Source: Palsa-504 sp963808615 (GTDB lineage: Bacteria > Actinomycetota > Actinomycetes > Streptosporangiales > Streptosporangiaceae). Taken from it: a stretch of DNA of 64,000 nt. Each line of letters begins with the position of its first letter. The stretch's first letter is position 1. Below are positions 53,324-61,288 of the stretch, piece by piece. The translations under genes and the position numbers were made by a program. Location of the stretch: positions 1,641,887-1,705,886 of the forward strand of contig CAWEGV010000012.1 of assembly GCA_963808615.1 (NCBI GenBank), in the 5' to 3' direction. The notes below the pieces were generated by a model. That model made no database searches. It saw only the letters and a list, made by a program, of their open reading frames with translations, and had not been told where the DNA came from.

Positions 53324-55237
53324 ATGGCGAAGAGGCCGGTGAAAGCTGGCTCTGACAGCGCTGGTCCTGATCATGCATATGCCCGGGAGCCCGCAGGCCC
53401 TGGCACTCCGCCACCCGTGCACCACCAGGGTGTCCCGCGGAGCCCCCGGGCCATGCCCCGGCACCGGTCCACCACAGCTGCCCAGCCCGAGAGAAGGCCC
53501 CAGGCCCCCCAGGACCCCCCGCAGCCCCGGCCCCGAGACCCCCCGGAACGCCGGTCCCAGGACCCCGCGGAACAGTCCGCCGGAGTCCGCGCGCTGGCCT
53601 GGCTGCCCTACCTGATCGTACTCGCCGGCGCGGTCGCCGGGCTGTTCTTCGCCTGGCGCGGATCACGGTACGCGGGGCAGGGCGCGGCGCTGGTCGGCGC
53701 GGCGCTTCTGGCCGCGGCGGTGGCCCGGCTGCTGCTGCCGTCGCGGTACGCGGGACCGCTGTCGTCGCGGCGCAAGGTCACTGACGCGGCGGGGTTCGCG
53801 GTGTTCGGCACCGCGGTGCTTGCGCTCGCGCTGATGTTGCCATTACCAGAAAAGGAACCCGAGGGAACCATGGCCAAGATCAAGGTGGCGAACCCCATCG
53901 TCGAACTCGATGGGGACGAGATGACGCGGATCATCTGGCAGTACATCAAGGACCAGCTGATACTGCCCTACCTGGACATCGAGCTGGAGTATTACGACCT
54001 GTCCATCCAGCACCGCGATGCCACAGACGACCAGGTGACGGTCGACGCGGCGCACGCCATCCAGCGCCACGGCGTCGGCGTGAAGTGCGCCACGATCACC
54101 CCGGACGAGGCGCGGGTCGCCGAGTTCGGGCTGAAGAAGATGTGGCGATCGCCGAACGGGACGATCCGCAACATCCTGGGCGGGGTCATCTTCCGCGAGC
54201 CGATCGTGGTGTCAAACATCCCGCGGCTGGTGCCGAGCTGGACCAAGCCCATCATCATCGGCAGGCACGCGCACGCCGACCAGTACAAGGCCACCGACTT
54301 CGTGGTGCCCGGCCCGGGCACGGTGACGATCAGCTACGTGCCGCAAGACGAAGGCCAGCCCATCGAGATGGAGGTCGCGCGGTTCACCGGCGGCGGCGTG
54401 GCCATGGCCATGTACAACTTCGACGACTCGATCCGCGACTTCGCCCGGGCCACGATGCGCTACGCACTCGACCGCAGGCTCCCGCTGTACCTGTCCACCA
54501 AGAACACGATCCTGAAGGCCTACGACGGGCGGTTCAAGGACATCTTCGCCGAGGTCTACGAGTCGGAGTTCAAGGCGGACTTCGAGGCGGCCGGGATCAC
54601 CTACGAGCACCGGCTGATCGACGACATGGTCGCCCAGGTGCTCAAGTGGGACGGCGGCATCGTCTGGGCCTGCAAGAACTACGACGGCGACGTGGAGTCC
54701 GACGTGGTGGCCCAGGGCTTCGGCTCGCTGGGCCTGATGACCAGCGTGCTGATGACCCCGGACGGCCGGACGGTGGAGGCCGAGGCCGCGCACGGCACCG
54801 TGACCAGGCACTACCGCCAGCACCAGCAGGGCCTGCCCACCTCCACGAACCCGGTGGCGTCCATTTTCGCCTGGACCCGGGGCCTGGAGCACCGCGGCAA
54901 GCTCGACAGCACCCCCGAGGTCGCCCTGTTCGGCCGCACGCTGGAGGACGTCTGCGTGCACACGATCGAGGCCGGCAAGATGACCAAGGACCTCGCCCTG
55001 CTCGTCAGCTCCCGCACCCCGTACCTGACCACCCAGGAGTTCCTCGCCGCGCTGGACGCCAACCTGCGCAAGGCAATGAATCAATTATTCCGAACGGAGC
55101 GGGGTGCGTGCCCTCCGCGAGGACGATCCGCACCCGGGCATAACAACGTGGTTGTCACAACGACGTGCACCAGACCACGTGGTTGTCACAACGACGTGGT
55201 TGGATACCGACCCAAGGAGTTCCAGCATGGCACGTAA
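53324..55237 (+). CDS. DUF3017 membrane protein reading without stop into isocitrate dehydrogenase
   Basis: From ATG 53324 (GGGAGG 7 bases upstream) the frame encodes a Pro/Arg-rich N-terminus of about 85 residues, then three membrane helices (ALAWLPYLIVLAGAVAGLFF, ALVGAALLAAAVARLLL, FAVFGTAVLALALMLPLP) that match DUF3017. That family is normally a stand-alone gene near folD and mdh. Here no stop follows: PEKEPEGT runs straight into MAKIKVANPIVELDGDEM, the start of Icd. Translation from 53324 would give a membrane-anchored isocitrate dehydrogenase of 637 residues. An internal start at 53870 probably also gives soluble Icd. Whether the fusion is made is unknown. Confidence 0.65.
   Translation: MAKRPVKAGSDSAGPDHAYAREPAGPGTPPPVHHQGVPRSPRAMPRHRSTTAAQPERRPQAPQDPPQPRPRDPPERRSQDPAEQSAGVRALAWLPYLIVLAGAVAGLFFAWRGSRYAGQGAALVGAALLAAAVARLLLPSRYAGPLSSRRKVTDAAGFAVFGTAVLALALMLPLPEKEPEGTMAKIKVANPIVELDGDEMTRIIWQYIKDQLILPYLDIELEYYDLSIQHRDATDDQVTVDAAHAIQRHGVGVKCATITPDEARVAEFGLKKMWRSPNGTIRNILGGVIFREPIVVSNIPRLVPSWTKPIIIGRHAHADQYKATDFVVPGPGTVTISYVPQDEGQPIEMEVARFTGGGVAMAMYNFDDSIRDFARATMRYALDRRLPLYLSTKNTILKAYDGRFKDIFAEVYESEFKADFEAAGITYEHRLIDDMVAQVLKWDGGIVWACKNYDGDVESDVVAQGFGSLGLMTSVLMTPDGRTVEAEAAHGTVTRHYRQHQQGLPTSTNPVASIFAWTRGLEHRGKLDSTPEVALFGRTLEDVCVHTIEAGKMTKDLALLVSSRTPYLTTQEFLAALDANLRKAMNQLFRTERGACPPRGRSAPGHNNVVVTTTCTRPRGCHNDVVGYRPKEFQHGT
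53870..55237 (+). CDS. icd: Isocitrate dehydrogenase (NADP-dependent), with unusual C-terminal tail
   Basis: Oxidatively decarboxylates isocitrate to 2-oxoglutarate in the TCA cycle. The sequence is the homodimeric eukaryote-like type: PIVELDGDEMTRIIWQYIKD, the SPNGTIRNILGG substrate motif, YLSTKNTILKAYDG, the Asp metal ligands in IDDMVAQ, and EAAHGTVTRHYRQHQQG. The conserved core ends near residue 404 (DANLRKAMNQ), but the frame continues for about 50 residues of basic, Cys- and His-containing sequence through the palindrome pair and stops at 55237, inside mdh. ATG 53870 has GAGGGA close upstream. Confidence 0.93.
   Translation: MAKIKVANPIVELDGDEMTRIIWQYIKDQLILPYLDIELEYYDLSIQHRDATDDQVTVDAAHAIQRHGVGVKCATITPDEARVAEFGLKKMWRSPNGTIRNILGGVIFREPIVVSNIPRLVPSWTKPIIIGRHAHADQYKATDFVVPGPGTVTISYVPQDEGQPIEMEVARFTGGGVAMAMYNFDDSIRDFARATMRYALDRRLPLYLSTKNTILKAYDGRFKDIFAEVYESEFKADFEAAGITYEHRLIDDMVAQVLKWDGGIVWACKNYDGDVESDVVAQGFGSLGLMTSVLMTPDGRTVEAEAAHGTVTRHYRQHQQGLPTSTNPVASIFAWTRGLEHRGKLDSTPEVALFGRTLEDVCVHTIEAGKMTKDLALLVSSRTPYLTTQEFLAALDANLRKAMNQLFRTERGACPPRGRSAPGHNNVVVTTTCTRPRGCHNDVVGYRPKEFQHGT
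55146..55198. promoter_or_regulatory. Two phased palindromic sites before mdh
   Basis: Two identical 22-base copies, ACGTGGTTGTCACAACGACG plus TG, start at 55146 and 55177, 31 bases apart (about three helical turns). Each centres on the perfect palindrome GTTGTCACAAC. Half-site-like CAACGTGG and CGTGGTTGG pieces flank them. This is the classical layout of a dimeric regulator binding on one DNA face, 30-80 bases before the mdh start. Confidence 0.6.
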
Positions 55238-56183
55238 GGGCAAGGTCACCGTGGTCGGCGCCGGGTTCTACGGCTCGACCACCGCGCAGCGGCTCGCCGA
55301 GTACGACATCTTCGACGAGGTGGTGCTCACCGACATCATCGAGGGCAAGCCCGAGGGGCTGGCGCTGGACATGAGCCAGTCGCGGCCGGTCGAGGGGTTC
55401 GAGACCAAGGTGACCGGCCAGACTACGGGCCAGGCGGGCGAGGGCTACGAGGTGATCGCCGGGTCGGGCATCGTGATCGTCACCGCGGGCCTGCCGCGCA
55501 AGCCCGGCATGAGCCGGATGGACCTGATCGAGGTCAACGCCAAGATCGTCAGGAACGTGGTGGAGAACGTGGCCAAGTACGCGCCTGACGCGGTGCTGAT
55601 CGTGGTGTCCAACCCGCTGGACGAGATGACCGCGCTGACCGCCAAGGTGTCCGGTTTCCCGCATCACCGGGTGATGGGTCAGGCCGGCATGCTGGACACG
55701 GCCAGGTTCTCCTACTTCGTGGCGGAGAGGCTGGGCGTTCCGGTCGGCTCGGTGCGCACCCTGACCCTCGGCTCGCACGGCGACACGATGGTGCCGGTGC
55801 CCTCGGCCTGCACGGTCGACGGCCAGCCGCTGTCCGGCCTGCTGCCAGGTGAGGAGATCGAGGCGCTCGTCACCCGCACCAGGAACGGGGGCGGCGAGAT
55901 CGTCGCGCTGCTGAAGACGGGCTCGGCGTACTACGCCCCGTCTGCCGCCGCGGCCCGGATGGCCCGCGCCGTGGCGGAGGACTCCGGCGCGGTCCTGCCG
56001 GTCTGCGCCTGGGTGGACGGGCAGTACGGGATCTCCGGCGTGTACCTGGGCGTGGAGGCCGAGATCGGCGCGGTCGGCGTCCGCCGGGTGGTCGAGCGCG
56101 ACCTGACCGATGCCGAGCTGGCCGCCCTGCGCACCGCTGCCGAAGCCGTCCGCGCCAAGCAGGCTGACGTGGCCAGCCTCTGA
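55227..56183 (+). CDS. mdh: Malate dehydrogenase (LDH-like type)
   Basis: Interconverts malate and oxaloacetate with NAD. The 318-residue protein has the NAD motif VTVVGAGFYGSTTAQRL, GIVIVTAGLPRKPGMSR (substrate loop Arg), VSNPLDEMTALTAKVSG, and the catalytic His in LTLGSHGDTMVPVP. ATG 55227 with AAGGAG 8 bases upstream is clear. It belongs to the type otherwise found in Bacillus, not the Escherichia coli-like Mdh of many Streptomyces. The preceding Icd frame overlaps it by 11 bases. Confidence 0.95.
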   Translation: MARKGKVTVVGAGFYGSTTAQRLAEYDIFDEVVLTDIIEGKPEGLALDMSQSRPVEGFETKVTGQTTGQAGEGYEVIAGSGIVIVTAGLPRKPGMSRMDLIEVNAKIVRNVVENVAKYAPDAVLIVVSNPLDEMTALTAKVSGFPHHRVMGQAGMLDTARFSYFVAERLGVPVGSVRTLTLGSHGDTMVPVPSACTVDGQPLSGLLPGEEIEALVTRTRNGGGEIVALLKTGSAYYAPSAAAARMARAVAEDSGAVLPVCAWVDGQYGISGVYLGVEAEIGAVGVRRVVERDLTDAELAALRTAAEAVRAKQADVASL

Positions 56184-56195
56184 GCCGACCGTTGG

Positions 56196-57401
56196 TCAGC
56201 CCTGCGCCAGGCGGCGCAGGGCCAGCTCGGCGTACAGGGCGGTGCCGTCGGCCAGGGCCGCGTCGTCGAAGACCGCGACCGCCGAGTGGTTGCTCGGCGC
56301 CGTCTCCGGATCCTCACCGGGCGGGCAGGCGCCCAGCATCACGAACGCCCCGGGCACCTGCTCCAGGACGAAGGAGAAGTCCTCGGCCCCGGTGATCGGG
56401 AACTCGGCCGTCTCGCCGCGCTCCGCGCCGAACACCGCGGCGATCGTGTCGGTTGCGAACTGCGCCTCGGCCGCGTCGTTGACGGTCACCGGGTACTCGG
56501 CGGAGTAGTCGGTCTCGGCGGTCAGGCCGTGCGCCCGGGCGATGTCCCCGATGAGCCGCGGCACCAGCTCGGCCAGCGCGCCGCGCGACTCACGGCTGAA
56601 CGAGCGGGCCGTGGCCAAGAACTTGGCCTGGTCCGGGATGACGTTGTCGGTGGTGCCTGCGTGGAAGCTGCCGACGGTGATCACGACCGGATCGAACACG
56701 TCGAACTTCCTGGTCACCAGCGTCTGCAACGCGGTCACCATCTCGCAGGCCACGGCGATCGGGTCCGCGGCGCGGTGCGGGGTGGAGGCGTGCCCGCCGC
56801 GCCCGTGCACGGTGACCGTGATCTGGTCGGCGGCGGCCAGCATGGCGCCGCCCCTGGTGGAGAACATCCCGCACGGCAGCCGGTTCGAGCTCACGTGCAG
56901 CCCGAAGGCCGCGACCGGGCGCTCGCCGGCCGCCTCGAGCACGCCTTCGGAGATCATGTGCCTGGCGCCGGCGTAGCCTTCCTCACCCGGCTGGAACATG
57001 AAGACCACCGTGCCGGGCAGGTCGGCCTGCCGGGCCGACAGCAGCCGCGCGGCGCCGGCCAGCATCGCGGTGTGCAGGTCGTGACCGCAGGCGTGCATCG
57101 CGCCGGGAATCACCGACGCGTACGGCAGGTGAGTCTCCTCGGTGACCGGCAGCGCGTCCATGTCGCCCCGCAGCAGCACCACCGGCCCCCCGGAGCCCAG
57201 GGAGCGGCCGCCGCGCAGCACCGCGGTCACCGAACTGAGGCCCTGGCCGGTGCTGATCTCCAGCGGCAGCCCGTCCAGGGCGGCCAGCACCTTCTGCTGC
57301 GTCTTCGGCAGCTCGAGGCCGATCTCGGGCTCGCGGTGGATGGCACGCCTCAGTTCGGCGATGTCGCCCGCGATCTGCGCCGCCTCGTCACGTACCGGCA
57401 C
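56196..57401 (-). CDS. M20-family amidohydrolase (hippurate hydrolase-like)
   Basis: A 401-residue metal-dependent peptidase or aminoacylase. The catalytic region is LLRGDMDALPVTEE, the metal ligands are in AMHACGHDLHTAML, the Glu pair is in FMFQPGEEGYAGAR, His in AFGLHVSSN, and there is a late His in APSNHSAVAVFDD. The lid domain holds VHGRGGHASTPHRAADP. Relatives cleave N-acyl amino acids; the exact substrate is unknown. It converges on mdh. Confidence 0.92.
   Translation of the reverse strand: MPVRDEAAQIAGDIAELRRAIHREPEIGLELPKTQQKVLAALDGLPLEISTGQGLSSVTAVLRGGRSLGSGGPVVLLRGDMDALPVTEETHLPYASVIPGAMHACGHDLHTAMLAGAARLLSARQADLPGTVVFMFQPGEEGYAGARHMISEGVLEAAGERPVAAFGLHVSSNRLPCGMFSTRGGAMLAAADQITVTVHGRGGHASTPHRAADPIAVACEMVTALQTLVTRKFDVFDPVVITVGSFHAGTTDNVIPDQAKFLATARSFSRESRGALAELVPRLIGDIARAHGLTAETDYSAEYPVTVNDAAEAQFATDTIAAVFGAERGETAEFPITGAEDFSFVLEQVPGAFVMLGACPPGEDPETAPSNHSAVAVFDDAALADGTALYAELALRRLAQG
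56200..56221. terminator. Bidirectional hairpin between mdh and the amidohydrolase gene
   Basis: CCCTGCGCC and GGCGCAGGG form a perfect 9-bp stem around AGGC, 16 bases after the mdh stop and overlapping the last codons of the convergent amidohydrolase gene. There is no T-run. Confidence 0.5.
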
Positions 57402-57450
57402 CAGGTTCCTCCCTCGGTCGATGGCCCACCCACTGTAAACCCGCGGAGGC

Positions 57451-58616
57451 TCACAGCCGCCTGGCGCCGGCCGAAGGAGCGGCCTCCAGGAATCCCGGCT
57501 CGGTCCATGACCGCCCGGCGAACGCGCCGGCCACCGCCGCGCGCACCCCGTCCTGGGCGTCCTCGGGCACCAGCGCCAGCACCGAGCCGCCGAAGCCGCC
57601 GCCCATCATCCTGGCGCCGAGCGCCCCGGCGGCCAGCGCCGCGTCCACTGCTACGTCGGCCTCCGGCCAGGAGACCTCGAAGTCGTCCCGCAGCGAGGCG
57701 TGCGCCTGAGTCAGCAGGGCGCCGATCTCGGGGTAGGCGGCACCGGATGCCGACCGCAGCAGCGCGACCACGGACAGGACCCGGGCGTTGTCGCTGACCA
57801 CGTGGCGCGCCCGCCGCCGCAGCACCGGATCGGATAGCCGGCCGGTCTGGTCATCGTCCGTTAGGTATCTCAGGGAAGGGATGCCGAGCAGGCGCGCAGC
57901 CTGTTCGCACTCGGCGCGCCGACGGCCGTACTCCCCGGCGGTCAGCTCATGCCTGGCCCGGGTGTCGATCAGCAGCAGGCACGACCCGCCCCGGGCGGGG
58001 TCGAAGGGGACCTGGGAGGTCTCCCGCGAGCGGCAGTCCAGCAGCAACGCGTGACCCGGCTGGCACAACAGCGATGCCGACTGGTCCATGATCCCGGACG
58101 GCACCCCGACGAAGTCGTTCTCGGCCCGGCGGGCCAGGCCCGCCAGCTCGGGCCGCGCGACGTCCAGCCCGGCCAGTTCGGTCAGCGCGAGCGCGGTGGC
58201 GCACTCCAGCGCGGCCGAGGAGGACAGGCCCGCTCCCTCGGGCACATCGGAGTCGACCGCGATGCGGGCGCCGGGCACCTGGTAGCCGTACGAGCGCAGC
58301 GCCCACGCGACGCCGGCCGGGTAGGCGGCCCACCCGGTGACCTGGCCCGGTATCAGGCCGTCCAGGGCGATTTCCGCCTCGCGGTCCGGCCGCTGACGGG
58401 AGCATAGCGCCAGCCGTCCGCCGGTGCCGCGCGCCGCGGCGACCGCGACGCCCTGGCCGAGCGCGAACGGGAGCACGTACCCCTCGTTGTAGTCGGTGTG
58501 CTCGCCCATCAGGTTGGCCCGGCCCGGCGCCCGCCACACGCCGTCGGGCGACCCGCCGAACCGCGAGCCGAACAGCTCCCGGGACCCCAAGACCCCGCGG
58601 GCCGGGCCGACTGCGG

Positions 58617-58620
<4 letters not shown>
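57451..58620 (-). CDS. galK: Galactokinase
   Basis: GHMP kinase that makes galactose-1-phosphate. The 389-residue protein has the galactokinase signature WRAPGRANLMGEHTDYNEGY, ATP motif VPEGAGLSSSAALECATAL, the catalytic Asp in VPSGIMDQSASL, and the C-terminal MMGGGFGGSVLALVP. ATG 58620 overlaps the galE stop by 4 bases, so the two are translated together. No galT is in the window, so the Leloir pathway is incomplete here. Confidence 0.95.
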
Positions 58621-59588
<968 letters not shown>

Positions 59589-59775
59589 GACATCCTCCTG
59601 CCTGTCCGGCCATGATCCTCGCTGACGCGCCCGCTCCTTGACCGCGTGCTCACCGGAGCTCACACGCTATCCGGTCTAGACTGGCCAGACACATCGCGCC
59701 CAGGCGGGCGGCGGGGGCTGCCGCGAGTCAAAGGGGCGCATCTAAAAGGCGCCCCGGAGGCGAGCGGCAGGAAAG

Positions 59776-61287
59776 ATGAGCGGAGTCGTCTTTGATGTCA
59801 TTGTCGTCCTGGTCATCGTGTGCATCGGGGGGTTCTTCGCGGCGTCCGAGATGGCTCTGGTCTCGCTCAGGGAAGGCCAGGTCAGGGCGCTAGCCAAGCG
59901 AGGCAGGCGCGGCCAGAAGGCGGCGCGGCTGGCGCTGGACCCGAACCGGTTCTTCTCCGCCGTGCAGATCGGCGTGACCCTGGCCACCCTGGTGTCCGGC
60001 GCCTACGGGGCCGCGACCCTGGCCGGGGTGTTCAAGTCCTGGCTGGTCAGGCAGAACATGTCGGCGGGCTGGGCCACGGCCGTCTCGTTCGTGGTGGTGA
60101 CCGTGTGCATCACCTTCGTGAGCCTGGTCCTCGGCGAGCTGGCGCCCAAGCGGATCGGGCTGCAGCGCGCGGCCCGGCTGTCGCTGATCGCCGCGCCGCT
60201 GCTGGACCGGATCGCGTCGCTGGCCAGGCCGGTCGTCTGGCTGCTGACCAAATCGAGCAACCTGGTGGTCGCCGTCCTGGGCGGCGACCCGGACGTCACC
60301 CGCCAGGCCATGACCGAGCAGGAGCTGCGCGAGCTGGTCACCGGCACCCAGGCCATCAGCCAGGACGAGCGGCGCATCGTCGGCGAGGTATTCGACGCGG
60401 GGAAACGGCAGATCCGTGAGGTGCTGGTGCCGCGGACCGAGGTGGTGTTCCTCGACGCCGAGACGCCGGTAGCGCAGGCCGCGGCGACCGCCGCGAGCGT
60501 CCCGCATTCGCGGCTGCCGGTGTTCGCCGACACCTACGACGACGTGATCGGCTTCGTTCACGTGCGCGATCTGCTCGGGCCGGGGGTCGCGAATCGCGCA
60601 GTTCCGGTGAGCGAGATCGCCAGGCCGGTGAAGTTCCTGCCGATCAGCAAGACCGTGCTGTCCGCGCTGTCCGAGATGCGGCGCGAGCGGGCGCACCTGG
60701 CCATCGTGGTCGACGACTACGGCGGCACGGCCGGGATCGTCACCCTCGAAGACCTGGTTGAGGAACTGATCGGGGACATTAGGGACGAATACGACACCGA
60801 GCCGGGTCAGGCCACCACACTGCGCGGCGGCGAGGTGGAGGTCGACGGGCTGCTCAACCTGGACGAGTTCAACGAGCAGACCGGAATCGAGCTGCCGGAG
60901 GGCCCCTACGAGACCGCCGCAGGCTACGTGCTGGCCGCACTCGGCGACCTGCCGTCCCTGGGGGACAGCGTGCACGTGGCCGACCACACGATCACCGTGA
61001 CCGAACTCGACGGCCGCCGCATCGCCCGCCTCCGGGTCGCTCCCGCTCCCCCCGCGAGCCCCGGGCCCCCCGCGACCCCCGGCGCTCCCCCCCGGACCCC
61101 CGCCAACCCCCCCATGAGCCCCGCCAACCCCCCCACGAGCCCCGCCAACCCCCCCACGAGCCCCGCCAACCCCCCCGCCCCCGAGGAAAGCCGCACCAGC
61201 ACCGCCAGTCCCTCCAGCATCGCCAGTCCCGCAGTTCCGATCGGCCCGGCCCGGCTAGACTCAGAGACCCCTCAGGAAGGCGGCTAG
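59776..61287 (+). CDS. CNNM/CorC-type membrane protein with CBS domains (hemolysin family)
   Basis: A 503-residue integral membrane protein: DUF21/CNNM domain with four helices (about 1-185, FFAASEMALVSLREGQ and ELAPKRIGLQ), a CBS pair (about 215-335, REVLVPRTEVVFLD and VVDDYGGTAGIVTLEDLVEE), and a CorC/HlyC domain (about 350-415, DGLLNLDEFNEQTG). Such proteins are linked to magnesium or cobalt efflux. The last 80 residues are Pro/Ala/Ser-rich with tandem ANPPTSP repeats and vary in length. guaA begins 1 base after its stop. Confidence 0.92.
   Translation: MSGVVFDVIVVLVIVCIGGFFAASEMALVSLREGQVRALAKRGRRGQKAARLALDPNRFFSAVQIGVTLATLVSGAYGAATLAGVFKSWLVRQNMSAGWATAVSFVVVTVCITFVSLVLGELAPKRIGLQRAARLSLIAAPLLDRIASLARPVVWLLTKSSNLVVAVLGGDPDVTRQAMTEQELRELVTGTQAISQDERRIVGEVFDAGKRQIREVLVPRTEVVFLDAETPVAQAAATAASVPHSRLPVFADTYDDVIGFVHVRDLLGPGVANRAVPVSEIARPVKFLPISKTVLSALSEMRRERAHLAIVVDDYGGTAGIVTLEDLVEELIGDIRDEYDTEPGQATTLRGGEVEVDGLLNLDEFNEQTGIELPEGPYETAAGYVLAALGDLPSLGDSVHVADHTITVTELDGRRIARLRVAPAPPASPGPPATPGAPPRTPANPPMSPANPPTSPANPPTSPANPPAPEESRTSTASPSSIASPAVPIGPARLDSETPQEGG
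61102..61182 (+). repeat. 21-bp tandem repeat in the CNNM gene tail
   Basis: Four units of the form GCCAACCCCCCCACGAGCCC plus C (the fourth truncated) encode ANPP(T/M)SP repeats. The C7 runs recall the G-run/C-run family, but the internal hairpins are missing. Confidence 0.85.
61256..61261 (+). promoter_or_regulatory. Possible internal -10 box for guaA
   Basis: TAGACT fits TAnnnT and lies 28 bases before the guaA start, with AGGAAGG between. No good -35 box. guaA may therefore have its own promoter besides read-through from the CNNM gene. Confidence 0.35.
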
Positions 61288-61288
61288 C

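Noticed and set aside
53485..53570. C-rich segment in the DUF3017 N-terminus as a sixth repeat copy.
   Set aside because: It shares GACCCCCCGGAAC with the lysA copy but lacks the G-runs and both hairpins. It could be a decayed copy, but Pro-rich coding sequence explains it equally well.
61040..61190. C7 runs in the CNNM gene tail as a member of the G-run/C-run family.
   Set aside because: It is a simple 21-bp tandem repeat without the GGGGGGACG core or the hairpins.
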